A stretch of DNA of 64,000 nt, taken from assembly GCF_001612725.1 (NCBI RefSeq), contig NZ_BDAZ01000034.1:113271-177270 (forward strand), read 5' to 3'. The notes beneath the pieces are model-generated. The model was not told where the DNA came from, searched no databases, and worked only from the letters and a program-made list of their open reading frames with translations. Made by a program: the position numbers and the translations under genes. Within the stretch, counting starts at the first letter, position 1; each line of letters begins with the position of its first letter. Of the stretch, positions 7,726-16,377 are shown piece by piece. This DNA is from Nocardia anaemiae NBRC 100462. Lineage in GTDB: Bacteria > Actinomycetota > Actinomycetes > Mycobacteriales > Mycobacteriaceae.

Positions 7726-8439
7726 TCAGCGCACCGCGGTGAGTCCTACGGTCGGGAGGAAGAAGCAGGACTTGCCGCCGTTGTCTACGGTGCCGAAGAC
7801 CGCGGCGAGTACCGTGCCGGATCCGGTGTCGACCGGAACCGCGCGTACCCCGCCGACCGGGAAAGCGGCGAAGACGTCTTGGATGGCGCGTTCGGCTAAT
7901 GGCCTCAGCTCGGTCGGGATTTCGGCGGGCACCATCGTGCGGACCACATCGGGGATCGATCCCATGGCGGTGACGCCGCTGCGGCCATTGGCCAGGTTGA
8001 CCCAGGCGACATTCATGCCCGAGGCATTGCTGCCATCCTGGCCGAGGCCGTAGGGGACGAAGGTGAACATGACTTGCCCCGCCTTGACGGCGGTCGGGTC
8101 GAGTCCCGGAATGGCCACCGTGGTTTTCGGCCACGGACCAGGCACCGCGCCCGCAACCGCGGGCACCAGACCGAGGCTGCCGGTGGCGGAGCAGAACGGT
8201 GCGACCGCCGGATACAGGAACGGATCGATGCCGAAGGTGCGCAGCGCCTCGACAACGGTTCGGTAAGCGGCGAACAGATCACCGGGCACGCCCTGGGCGG
8301 GCGGTGCGGTCGCGGCCGGAATGGCTGGTTCCGGCATCGGCGCCGGACCGGCGGTGGCGATGCCGGGGCTGGCGAGAGTCAACGCGACCGAACCGGTCGC
8401 GATGGCGGTCAGCGTGGTCAGACGGCGCAGCAGGGTCAC
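7726..8439 (-). CDS. Secreted protein of unknown function
   Basis: This 237-residue protein has a classical signal peptide (LLRRLTTLTAIATGSVALTLA, cleavage near ATAGP), then a Pro/Ala-rich linker and a globular domain with two cysteines (PFCSATG and GKSCFFLP) that could form a disulfide. The start was set at GTG 8439 because AGGAGG sits six bases before it; the ATG at 8454 lies just ahead of that ribosome site and has none of its own. The protein resembles small exported hypothetical proteins common in Nocardia and Rhodococcus. I do not recognise a domain. It is convergent with the glycosyltransferase. Confidence 0.7.
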   Translation of the reverse strand: MTLLRRLTTLTAIATGSVALTLASPGIATAGPAPMPEPAIPAATAPPAQGVPGDLFAAYRTVVEALRTFGIDPFLYPAVAPFCSATGSLGLVPAVAGAVPGPWPKTTVAIPGLDPTAVKAGQVMFTFVPYGLGQDGSNASGMNVAWVNLANGRSGVTAMGSIPDVVRTMVPAEIPTELRPLAERAIQDVFAAFPVGGVRAVPVDTGSGTVLAAVFGTVDNGGKSCFFLPTVGLTAVR

Positions 8440-8762
8440 GGCAAACCTCCTCATCGTCGGGCACGAATCGAGGTCCGAGAGTACTCCGGCAAACCTTCGC
8501 AACAGCGGCTATTTCGGCGAGCGACACGTTCGTGCCGCGCACCGCCGGAGCGCCGCACAGGTTGGCGATCCGGACGAAAAGCGCACGAGGAACCGCGTCC
8601 GAAATGCCACGATCCACTGCGCGACCGGGCCAATAATGCCTGCTCATGGTCATCCGAACAAGGTCTGCGCTCACGCTGATTCCTACCCTTGTGCCGGACT
8701 TCGCCTGCTTCGCATGATATTTCGGCTAGACCCATTGACCGACCCGTGCTCGGCGTCGGACA
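8440..8762 (+). other. Gene-free promoter region before the SAM riboswitch
   Basis: No coding sequence is convincing here. A possible promoter is TTGTGC at 8689-8694 with CATGAT at 8713-8718 (18-bp spacing), which would start a transcript about 35 nt before the riboswitch. The left part also holds the control region of the divergent secreted-protein gene. Confidence 0.35.
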
Positions 8763-8853
8763 CACCATCCAGAGCGACCGAGAGACCTGGCTCATCGACG
8801 TCGCAGCAACCCCCCGGTCACCGGGTGCGGGTGCTTCCGCCGGGAACGATGGA
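8763..8853 (+). promoter_or_regulatory. SAM (S-box) riboswitch controlling the sulfur operon
   Basis: The segment follows the S-box plan. P1 is CCATC (8765-8769) with GATGG (8848-8852). P2 has GCGAC pairing with GTCGC around GAGAGACCTGGCTC. Next comes the conserved GCAGCAACC, then a CCCGG/CCGGG hairpin (P3) and a P4 arm with GGTGCTTCCGCC. The aptamer binds S-adenosylmethionine. The 3' strand of P1 shares bases 8851-8852 with the GGAGG ribosome site (8851-8855) of the permease at 8866. SAM binding should therefore close P1 over the ribosome site and block translation when sulfur is plentiful. I see no separate terminator hairpin. Identification is by motif and would be confirmed by a covariance-model hit. 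Confidence 0.85.
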
Positions 8854-8865
8854 GGAACCGAAAAC

Positions 8866-9879
8866 ATGAGCGCGTCCGTCGCATCCGGCACTCCGGTATC
8901 GGATGTACCGATACCGGGTGCCAACACACCCGATGCCACCGCATCCGGTGCGCCCGCCACTACCGACGCACCGGCGATCGCCAGGTCCTGGCACCCGTGG
9001 CGCTGGGTGGTCAGCGTCATCGCGCTGGTGCTGCTCGCACAATTCATCCACGGACTGGCCACCAACCCCGGCTGGGATTGGTCGACATTCGCCAAGTACT
9101 TCACCGCGAAATCGGTGCTGTCGGCGCTGAAGGTCACCTTGGAGCTGACCCTGTGGGGTACGGCACTGGGATTCCTGATCGGCACGGCGCTGGCGATCGC
9201 CCGGCTGTCGAATAATCCGGTGCTGCGGGTGATCTCGTGGGTCTATATCTGGGCGTTCCGCTCGATTCCGCTGATCGTGCAGCTGCTGTTCTGGTTCAAC
9301 ATCGCCTACCTGTACCACACGCTTTCGCTCGGAATCCCGTTCGGCCCTCCCTTTCTCACCTTCGAGGTGAACGGGGTAATCAGCGGGTTCACCGCGGCGG
9401 TCATCGGACTCGCACTGCATCAGGCGGCGTATGCGGCCGAGATCATCCGAGCCGGATACATTTCGGTCGATCCGGGGCAGCTGGAAGCGGCCGCGGCGCT
9501 GGGCATTCCACGCGTGCGCCAATTCCGCACGGTCATCGTCCCGCAGGCCATGCGATCGATTCTGCCGAATGCGACCAATGAGGTGATCAGCCTGTTCAAG
9601 GGCACATCGATCGTGTCGGTCATGGCGATCGCGGAACTGTTCTACCAGGTCCAGGTGATCTACGGCCGCAACGGCCGGGTGGTGCCACTGCTCATGGTTG
9701 CCACCGTCTGGTACATCGTGCTGACCACGATTCTGTCGGTGGTGCAGTTCTATATCGAACGCCACTACGCCAAGGGCGCGCACCGCACGCCGCCACCGAC
9801 ACCGGTGCAGAAGGTGTGGCACAGGCTACGCGAAATCGCCGAAATCGGTTCCGCCGCACCGCGCGGGGCCACCCGATGA
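8866..9879 (+). CDS. Amino-acid ABC transporter permease (cystine/polar amino acid type)
   Basis: The 337-residue protein is a HisM/ArtM-type permease with about five membrane segments, the EAA loop (QLEAAAALGIPRVRQFRTVIVPQAMRSILP) that contacts the ATPase, and a disordered Thr/Pro/Ala-rich N-terminus. It would carry a sulfur amino acid such as cystine or an S-substituted cysteine, judged from its control by the SAM riboswitch. The ATG at 8866 has GGAGG ten bases upstream, overlapping riboswitch P1. The long upstream reading frame is the riboswitch read as codons. The ATPase follows with an ATGA overlap. Confidence 0.85.
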   Translation: MSASVASGTPVSDVPIPGANTPDATASGAPATTDAPAIARSWHPWRWVVSVIALVLLAQFIHGLATNPGWDWSTFAKYFTAKSVLSALKVTLELTLWGTALGFLIGTALAIARLSNNPVLRVISWVYIWAFRSIPLIVQLLFWFNIAYLYHTLSLGIPFGPPFLTFEVNGVISGFTAAVIGLALHQAAYAAEIIRAGYISVDPGQLEAAAALGIPRVRQFRTVIVPQAMRSILPNATNEVISLFKGTSIVSVMAIAELFYQVQVIYGRNGRVVPLLMVATVWYIVLTTILSVVQFYIERHYAKGAHRTPPPTPVQKVWHRLREIAEIGSAAPRGATR

Positions 9880-10652
9880 GCGCACCGGCGGCTCCCGCGG
9901 TCGAAGTGCGCGGCGTACGAAAGTCCTACGGCGGCGGCACCGAGGTACTGGCTGGTATCGATCTGACCGTGCGCGCCGGTGAAGTGGTCACCGTGATCGG
10001 ACCATCCGGCTCCGGCAAGTCGACGCTGCTTCGGGTGGTCAACCACCTGGAGTCGCTTGATGCGGGCACCGTGCACATCGACGGTGAGTTGATCGGATAT
10101 CGCCTGCGCCGCAATAAGCTGCACGCACTGTCGGACCGCGAAGTGCGCAAGCAGCGCTCGCATATCGGCTTCGTCTTCCAGCAGTTCAATCTTTTCCCGC
10201 ATCTGACGGTGCTCGACAATGTCACGCTCGCACCGATTTCGGCGCAGCGCCGCCCGCGTGCGGAAATCGAGGCCGAGGCACGGGAATTGCTCGCGCGGGT
10301 CGGCATCGGCGAACTGAGCGACGCCTATCCACGGCGGCTGTCCGGCGGTCAGCAGCAGCGCGTGGCCATCGCGCGGGCATTGGCACTGCGACCGCCGGTG
10401 ATCCTTTTCGACGAACCCACCTCCGCACTGGATCCGGAACTGGTCGGCGAGGTCCTCGATGTGATCCGCGATCTCGCCGACGGTGGAACCGCTCTGGTGA
10501 TCGTCACCCACGAAATCGGCTTCGCCCGTGAGGTCGCCGACACCGTCGTATTCCTCGACGGCGGCGTGATCGTCGAACAAGGTCCGCCCGCCGCCGTCCT
10601 TGACAACCCGCAACATCCGCGCACCCGCGCATTTCTGTCCCGAGTCCGCTGA
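9876..10652 (+). CDS. Amino-acid ABC transporter ATP-binding protein
   Basis: The 258-residue ATPase has Walker A GPSGSGKST, Q-loop FVFQQFNLFPHLTVLDNV, signature LSGGQQQRVAIARAL, Walker B VILFDEPTSALD and the switch histidine VTHE. It belongs to the GlnQ/TcyC branch, which energises polar amino acid importers. It overlaps the permease stop by 4 bp and should form one importer with it and the binding protein that follows. The start is ATG 9876; the reading frame extends upstream inside the permease gene but with no ribosome site. Confidence 0.9.
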   Translation: MSAPAAPAVEVRGVRKSYGGGTEVLAGIDLTVRAGEVVTVIGPSGSGKSTLLRVVNHLESLDAGTVHIDGELIGYRLRRNKLHALSDREVRKQRSHIGFVFQQFNLFPHLTVLDNVTLAPISAQRRPRAEIEAEARELLARVGIGELSDAYPRRLSGGQQQRVAIARALALRPPVILFDEPTSALDPELVGEVLDVIRDLADGGTALVIVTHEIGFAREVADTVVFLDGGVIVEQGPPAAVLDNPQHPRTRAFLSRVR

Positions 10653-10671
10653 GCGCGGTGCGCGCTCCCCG

Positions 10672-11645
10672 ATGAACAGGTATTCGATGAAGCTCTCTGC
10701 CCTGGTCGGCTTGGCCGCCACGGTCGCCTTGCTGGCCACCGGCTGCGGCACCGATCCGGACGCGGAAGACTCCGCACAGCCCGCCGGTTCGATCACCTCG
10801 ACCTCTCCCCCGGCCAGTCCGGCCGGATCCACGCGTCCAAGGTCGATGCCATTGCCGCCGAACTGCCGCAGGCCATTCGGGATCGCGGCACGCTGGTTGT
10901 CACCGGATCCGGCGGTGCCGCACCGCCTTTGCGGTTCTACGCCACCGACGATAAGACCATTGTCGGGTCCGAGGTCGATTTCGCCTCGCTCATCGCCGAT
11001 ATCCTCGGCCTGAAACTCGTTTCGCAGGTGGCCGATTGGTCGCAGAACTTCGTGCGGGTCGACTCCGGTGAGGCCGATGTCTTCATCTCCAACGTCACCG
11101 TGACCGAGGAGCGCAAGGAGAAGTACGACTTCGCCACCTACCGCAATGACACCGTCGCGCTGGAAATCCCCAAGCAGAGCACGCTGGAGTACAAGGATCG
11201 CAAGAGCCTGGTGGGCAAGCGGATCGGCGTCGGCAGCGGCACCAATCAGGAGCAGCTACTGGTCAAGTGGAACGAGCAGAATATCGCCGAGGGCCTGCCC
11301 CCGATCGATATCGCCTACTTCCAGCAGGTCACCGACTACTACCTGGCGCTGGCCTCGCAGCGCCTGGACGGCTACATCGGCCCGAACCCGTCCGCGATCT
11401 ACCACAGCAGCACCGCGAATCAGACCAAGATCGTCGCGACCTTCTCCGGCGCCGGTGACACATTGCAGGGCGAGATCGGTGTGCTCACCAAGAAGGACAA
11501 CGGCCTGATCGGCCCGATCAACAAGGCCATCAACAACGCCATCCAGACCGGCACCTACCAGCAGGTCATCGATCGCTGGGGGTTGCGGACCGAGACCGTG
11601 CCGAGTTCGCGGATCAATCCGCCCGGCCTACCGAAGAAGTCGTGA
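10672..11645 (+). pseudogene. Amino-acid-binding lipoprotein (family 3 SBP), disrupted by a frameshift
   Basis: The first frame from ATG 10672 (or 10687) encodes a lipoprotein signal with lipobox LATGC and a linker. The body of a family 3 solute-binding protein (LRFYATDDKTIVGSEVDFA, NVTVTEERKEKYDF, the Q-V-I-D-R-W-G tail) is in another frame. The switch falls at about 10794-10795. Restoring one G after ATC there would give a GACCTCGACCTC repeat and join both halves into a full-length protein. The remainder shows no further stop or frame change, so the lesion is recent or a sequencing error in a short direct repeat. As written, the importer lacks a full binding protein. Confidence 0.8.
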
Positions 11646-11649
11646 TCGC

Positions 11650-12786
11650 ATGAAGTTCCTGCTGTTCACCCTCGTCACCCGGGTTCCTGATCCGCATACC
11701 GGTCGGCTGCCCAAGACCAGGGAGCGACTGCTCGATGTCATCGGCCAGGCCCGCATCGCAGAGGAACTCGGCTACGACGGGTTCGCCGTCGGTGAGCGGC
11801 ACGAGGATCCGTTCCTCTCAGCCGCACCGCCGGTGATCCTGTCCCATATCGCCGCGGTCACCTCGCGGATCAGTCTGTTCACGGCCGTAACCACACTGAG
11901 TCTGTTGGATCCGGTGCGTGCTTTCGAGGACTATTCGACCCTGGACAATCTCTCCGGCGGCCGCCTCGAACTGATCATCGGCAAGGGCAACGGTGCGGCG
12001 CAGGCGAAGCTGTATCACGTCACCACCGAGGACCAGTGGGATCGCAATCGCGAAGGCTACGAATTGTTCCGGGCGCTGTGGGACAGCGACACCGTGACCT
12101 GGTCGGGCCGATTCCGGCCGGAATTGGTCGAGGCCAAGGCGCTGCCGCGCCCCTGGCAGCCGCGCATCCGGATCTGGCATGGCAGCGCGACCAGCCGGGA
12201 TTCGGTGGAACTCGCCGCGCGCCATGGTGACCCGCTGTTCTCGGCGAATGTCACCAATCCGATCGAACCGTATGCCGAACTGGTGCGCCACTATCGGGAG
12301 CGCTGGGAGTATTACGGGCACGATCCGGCCCAGGCCCTGGTCGGCGCGGGCACCGCGGGATTTCATGTGGCACGCACGTCACAGGAGGCCGTCGAGGTGT
12401 ATCGCCCGATCTTCGAGGCTCGACTGGCGCTGGCGCGCAAGCTCGGGCTGCCGATCGTCTTCCAGACGCTCGACGATTTCGTCGCGCGCAGTTCGGCGCT
12501 GGTCGGCAGCCCGGAGCAGGTGATCGACAAGGTGGGTCGCCAGCACGAGGCCCTGGGGCACGAGGTGATCCACCTGTCCGCCGAACGCGACGGCCGCAGC
12601 GAATCGCAACATCGCACCAGCCTGGAACGCTTCCAGGCCGAGGTCGCACCCGAACTGCGCCGACGCATTCCGAGCCGACCACTGGCCACCGCCCCGAACG
12701 GTCGCGCCGCCGCACGTCCCCTCGACTACGACATCGATTCCCGCGGCGAACTCGTCCGCACCGAAACATCTGGAGTACCACAGTGA
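11650..12786 (+). CDS. LLM-class flavin-dependent monooxygenase
   Basis: The 378-residue protein is a bacterial luciferase-like TIM barrel: MKFLLFTLVTRVPD start, GYDGFAVGERHEDPF, SGGRLELIIGKGNG and VGSPEQVIDKV, all typical of the SsuD/NtaA/YtmO group. Such enzymes use reduced flavin from a separate reductase to cleave C-S or C-N bonds. Within a SAM-riboswitch operon full of importers, desulfurisation of an imported organosulfur compound is the likely role. It follows the binding-protein stop by 4 bp and overlaps the next gene (TGATG). No flavin reductase gene is in the operon. Confidence 0.85.
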   Translation: MKFLLFTLVTRVPDPHTGRLPKTRERLLDVIGQARIAEELGYDGFAVGERHEDPFLSAAPPVILSHIAAVTSRISLFTAVTTLSLLDPVRAFEDYSTLDNLSGGRLELIIGKGNGAAQAKLYHVTTEDQWDRNREGYELFRALWDSDTVTWSGRFRPELVEAKALPRPWQPRIRIWHGSATSRDSVELAARHGDPLFSANVTNPIEPYAELVRHYRERWEYYGHDPAQALVGAGTAGFHVARTSQEAVEVYRPIFEARLALARKLGLPIVFQTLDDFVARSSALVGSPEQVIDKVGRQHEALGHEVIHLSAERDGRSESQHRTSLERFQAEVAPELRRRIPSRPLATAPNGRAAARPLDYDIDSRGELVRTETSGVPQ

Positions 12787-14402
12787 TGCGTCCCCGTCTC
12801 CGAATCGCGGCCGTGGCCGCCGCCGTCACCGCGGCCGCGAGTCTGGCCGCCTGCGGCAATGATTCGGCCACCGGCGGCGCCGACGCGGGCCCGCCACAGC
12901 CGGGCGGCGCACTGCGCTATGGCCTTTCGCAGGCGCCGACCTGCTCGGATCCGGCGCAGTCCGGCACCAATCAGACGCTGTATGTGACCCGTCAGATCGT
13001 GGATTCGCTGACCGATCAGGATCCGAAGACCGGTGAGATCAAGCCATGGCTGGCCAAAAGCTGGGAGATCTCCCCCGACGCGAAGGTGTTCACCTTCCAT
13101 CTCGCCGACGGCGTCACCTTCAGCGATGGCACCCCGCTGACCGCGGAGTCGGTGCGCAACACCTTCGATTCGGTGATCAAACTGGGCGGGGCCAAGGCAC
13201 CGCTCGGCTCCAGTTACCTCACCAACTACGTCGGCACCACCGCGGTCGACAAGCTGACCGCACGGGTGGAATTCAGCAAGCCCAATGCCCAGTTCCTGCA
13301 GGCGTCCTCGACCGCGCAGCTCGGCATTCAGGGCGATGCCACCACGGCGAAACCCGCCGATCAGCGCTGCCTTGGCGACAATGTCGGCAGCGGTCCGTTC
13401 ACCTATGTGTCCTGGCGCCAGGACGCCTCGGCGACCCTGGCCAAGCGGGCCGGATACGGCTGGGGTTCGGCGGTCTTCGCCCATCAGGGAGCGGCGTACC
13501 TGGACAGGATCGAGTTCACGGTGGTGCCCGAATCCGGTGTCCGCACCGGCAGTCTCATCTCCGGCCAGCTCGACGCGGTCAGCGATGCGCTGCCGCAGGA
13601 CGCACCACAGATCGAGGCCGCGAGCGGGCGGGTATTGAGCACCGCGAATCCCGGTGTGCCGTTCGGCTTCCAGACCAATGTCACCCGGGGGCCGCTGCGC
13701 GATACCGCGGTGCGCCAGGCGCTGCTGCCCGCGATCGACCGGAAACAGCTGGTGGACACCGTCCTCGGCCCGCAGTTCAAACCCGCCACCAGCACATTGG
13801 CCAGCAGTACGCCGGGCTATCAGGATCTTTCGGCCCGGCTGAGCTATGACCCCGCCAAGGCGCGCAACATCCTGGACCAGGCGGGCTGGACGCCCGGCGG
13901 TGACGGTATCCGCGCGAAAAATGGTGAGCGCCTGTCCTTCTCGGTGCTGTTCAGTCAGGTGTTCGCGGGCAATCAGGCCATCCTGGAGCTGGTGCAGCAG
14001 CAGCTGCGCCAGGTGGGTGTGGAGCTGAAGCTGGATCTGGTGTCGGGTCCGGAGAGCACGGCTCGACAGAACGTCAAGGATTTCGACACCACCTACTACA
14101 ACACCACCCGTGCAGACGGTGACATTCTGCGCACCTCCTTCAGCGTGGACGGGCGCAATCTCAACGCCCGCGAACGCATCCCGGCATTGGATGATGTGCT
14201 CGACGGTCAGCTGAGCGCCTCGGATACCGCCGCACGCATCGCATTGATCCGCACCGCGCAACAGGCCGTCCTCGATGCGGGGCTGTGGATTCCGACGGTC
14301 GAGCTGTCACAGGCCATCGGTGCGGCGCGCAGCGTGCAGGATCTGAAGTTCGAGGCGTCGGCCCGGCTGCAGTTCTTCGACACCTGGTTGAGCGGGCGGT
14401 AG
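12786..14402 (+). CDS. Peptide-type ABC transporter solute-binding lipoprotein (SBP family 5)
   Basis: The protein (538 residues from ATG 12786; a GTG at 12783 is possible) has lipobox SLAAC, acylated Cys at about 23. The fold is the large DppA/OppA type: GGALRYGLSQAPTCSDPAQ, LAKSWEISPDAKVFTFHLADG with SDGTPLTAESV, and the late DTTYYNTTRADGD domain. It would capture a peptide, glutathione-like thiol conjugate or other sulfur compound outside the membrane. The two permeases and the ATPase that follow complete the importer. The ligand cannot be read from the sequence. Confidence 0.88.
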   Translation: MRPRLRIAAVAAAVTAAASLAACGNDSATGGADAGPPQPGGALRYGLSQAPTCSDPAQSGTNQTLYVTRQIVDSLTDQDPKTGEIKPWLAKSWEISPDAKVFTFHLADGVTFSDGTPLTAESVRNTFDSVIKLGGAKAPLGSSYLTNYVGTTAVDKLTARVEFSKPNAQFLQASSTAQLGIQGDATTAKPADQRCLGDNVGSGPFTYVSWRQDASATLAKRAGYGWGSAVFAHQGAAYLDRIEFTVVPESGVRTGSLISGQLDAVSDALPQDAPQIEAASGRVLSTANPGVPFGFQTNVTRGPLRDTAVRQALLPAIDRKQLVDTVLGPQFKPATSTLASSTPGYQDLSARLSYDPAKARNILDQAGWTPGGDGIRAKNGERLSFSVLFSQVFAGNQAILELVQQQLRQVGVELKLDLVSGPESTARQNVKDFDTTYYNTTRADGDILRTSFSVDGRNLNARERIPALDDVLDGQLSASDTAARIALIRTAQQAVLDAGLWIPTVELSQAIGAARSVQDLKFEASARLQFFDTWLSGR

Positions 14403-14404
14403 TC

Positions 14405-15400
14405 ATGGCCAGGTATGTGATTGTGCGGATTCTGCAGGCGATATGGGTGCTGTGGGCGGCGTTCACCATCTCGTTCGTGGTGCTCTACCTGCTGCCCGCC
14501 GACCCGGTCTCCATCGCGGCCGACGGTGCGGGCGCGGGTACCCCGATCGACAAGGCCGCGATCGCCGAACTACAGGCGCGCTACGGACTCGATCGTCCAC
14601 TCTGGGAACAGTATTGGACCGCGCTGACCCACGCACTGACCGGGGACCTCGGCCACTCCATCGCCACCGGCCAGCCGGTCACGACCGCACTCGGCGACGC
14701 ACTGCCCAATACCCTGGGATTGGCCGGTCTGGCATTGCTTTTCGCGGTGCTCGGTGGGGTGAGTGTGGCCTTCGCGGCGACCTACGTCCGCCGCCCGTGG
14801 TTGCGTGACGCACTCAGCTCGCTGCCCTCGCTCGGGGTATCGGTGCCCACATTCTGGACCGGACTGCTACTGCTGCAACTGTTCTCGTTCCACTGGCGGC
14901 TCGCCCCAGCCTTCGGCGGACACGGTCTCGAGGGCACAGTACTGCCAGCGCTCACCCTCGCCATACCGATCGGTGCGGTGCTGGCCCAGGTGCTCGCCGC
15001 TGGCCTCGCTTCGACCTGGCGTCAACCGTTTGTGGATGTGGCACTGGCCAAAGGCGGCTCGCGCGGATGGGTGCTGCGCAATCATGTGCTGCGCCCGGCG
15101 AGCGTGCCGACTTTCACCATTGCCGGTGTGCTTGTCGGCAATATGCTCGCCGGATCCGTGGTGGTGGAAACCGTTTTCGCCCGTCAGGGCGTGGGTCGGC
15201 TCACCCAGACCTCGGTACTGGCCCAAGACATTCCGGTCGTGCAGGGCATCGTGCTGCTCACCTCGACCGTCTTCGTCACCGTGAATCTGGCGGTGGACCT
15301 GCTGTATCCACTGCTCGATCCACGCATCGCCGGTCGCTCCCGCCGTGCGTCGACCGGTTCCGAGACCGAGACCGCGGAGGAGGTGGGCGTCCGTGCGTGA
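14405..15400 (+). CDS. Peptide-type ABC transporter permease (DppB-like)
   Basis: The 331-residue permease starts ARYVIVRILQAIWVLWAAFTI, a standard DppB first helix, followed by LPADPVSIAADGAG, ARYGLDRPLWEQYW and about six membrane segments. The loop DVALAKGGSRGWVLRNHVLRPA is the EAA motif for ATPase contact. It begins 2 bp after the binding-protein stop. The partner permease is at 15505. The last eight bases overlap a 39-codon mini-ORF. Confidence 0.88.
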   Translation: MARYVIVRILQAIWVLWAAFTISFVVLYLLPADPVSIAADGAGAGTPIDKAAIAELQARYGLDRPLWEQYWTALTHALTGDLGHSIATGQPVTTALGDALPNTLGLAGLALLFAVLGGVSVAFAATYVRRPWLRDALSSLPSLGVSVPTFWTGLLLLQLFSFHWRLAPAFGGHGLEGTVLPALTLAIPIGAVLAQVLAAGLASTWRQPFVDVALAKGGSRGWVLRNHVLRPASVPTFTIAGVLVGNMLAGSVVVETVFARQGVGRLTQTSVLAQDIPVVQGIVLLTSTVFVTVNLAVDLLYPLLDPRIAGRSRRASTGSETETAEEVGVRA

Positions 15401-15512
15401 GCTACTCCCCGGCGCGGTGCGCGATAACACCGCACTGGCACTGACGGCCGGAGTCGGCGGCTACGGCCTCGCACCGTGGCCCGGCGGACAGCAGGTGATC
15501 GATCATGGTTGA
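15393..15512 (+). CDS. 39-codon mini-ORF bridging the two permeases
   Basis: From GTG 15393 a short frame reads 39 residues to a TGA at 15510. It overlaps the stop of the upstream permease by 8 bp and the ATG of the downstream permease by 8 bp, so ribosomes could pass from one permease to the other through it. The peptide has no membrane segment or recognisable motif. Coding status is uncertain; it may serve only as a translational coupler in an otherwise tight operon. Confidence 0.3.
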   Translation: MRELLPGAVRDNTALALTAGVGGYGLAPWPGGQQVIDHG

Positions 15513-16377
15513 TGTCGCCGATGAGTCGCGGCGGATCGCACTACCCGGGCTGCGTCGACCGGCATGGCGGTGGAAGTCGGTGCGCGGCAATGCCGTAGTG
15601 ATCCTGTCCGGTGCCGTCGCGGTGCTGGCGCTCGGCTGGGCGCTGTTCCCTTCGGTGTTCGCCGGTGGCGATCCGCTGACGGGTGTGCCCGCGCAGAAGT
15701 TCCAGAGCCCGAGTGCCCGACACTGGTTCGGCACCGACAACCTCGGGCGCGATCTGTACACCCGCATGGTGCACGGCGCGGGACTATCGCTCACCGCAAC
15801 GCTGTCCGCGGTCGCCATTGCCCTGGTCGCCGGGTCCGTACTCGGGCTGCTGTCCGGATCGATCGGCGGCTTCGTCGACACCGTCATCATGCGGTTCGTC
15901 GACGTGCTGCTGTCGATTCCGTCGCTGCTGCTATCACTCGCACTGGTCACCGCATTGGGTTTCGGTACCCGCAATGTGGCCGTCGCGGTGGGCGTTTCGC
16001 TGATCGCCAACTTCGCACGGGTCATGCGCTCGGAGGTGCTCCGGGTGCGGCAGGCGCCGTATGTGGAGGCGGCGCATGCCGCCGGTGTCCGCTGGTACAC
16101 GGTGCTGGCCAGACATGTGCTGCCGAACTCGTATCAGCCGGTACTGGCCTTGGCCGCGGTCGAATTCGGGATGGCGGTGCTGTCGGTCTCGGCGCTGAGC
16201 TTCCTCGGCTACGGCGCGAAACCTCCCACCCCCGAATGGGGCTCACTGATATCGGAGGGCCGCAATTTCCTCGCAACGGCATGGTGGATGACCACCCTGC
16301 CCGGCCTGGTGATCATCGTCGTCGTCCTCTCGGCCCAACGCCTCGGCCGCGCCGTAGGAAGGAGTCACAGCGCATGA
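15505..16377 (+). CDS. Peptide-type ABC transporter permease (DppC-like)
   Basis: The 290-residue permease has the DppC plan: one N-terminal helix, then HWFGTDNLGRDLYTRMVHGAG, an extracytoplasmic start to the core, and about five further helices. The EAA-type loop is YVEAAHAAGVRWYTVLARHVLPN, followed by SFLGYGAKPPTPEWGSL near the C-terminus. It pairs with the DppB-like protein and overlaps the ATPase gene by ATGA, with AGGAAGG just before that ATG. Confidence 0.9.
   Translation: MVDVADESRRIALPGLRRPAWRWKSVRGNAVVILSGAVAVLALGWALFPSVFAGGDPLTGVPAQKFQSPSARHWFGTDNLGRDLYTRMVHGAGLSLTATLSAVAIALVAGSVLGLLSGSIGGFVDTVIMRFVDVLLSIPSLLLSLALVTALGFGTRNVAVAVGVSLIANFARVMRSEVLRVRQAPYVEAAHAAGVRWYTVLARHVLPNSYQPVLALAAVEFGMAVLSVSALSFLGYGAKPPTPEWGSLISEGRNFLATAWWMTTLPGLVIIVVVLSAQRLGRAVGRSHSA

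Noticed and set aside
15401..15504. N-terminal extension of the DppC-like permease
   Set aside because: The gap is not open in the permease frame with a usual start; the only open frame across it is the separate 39-codon one.
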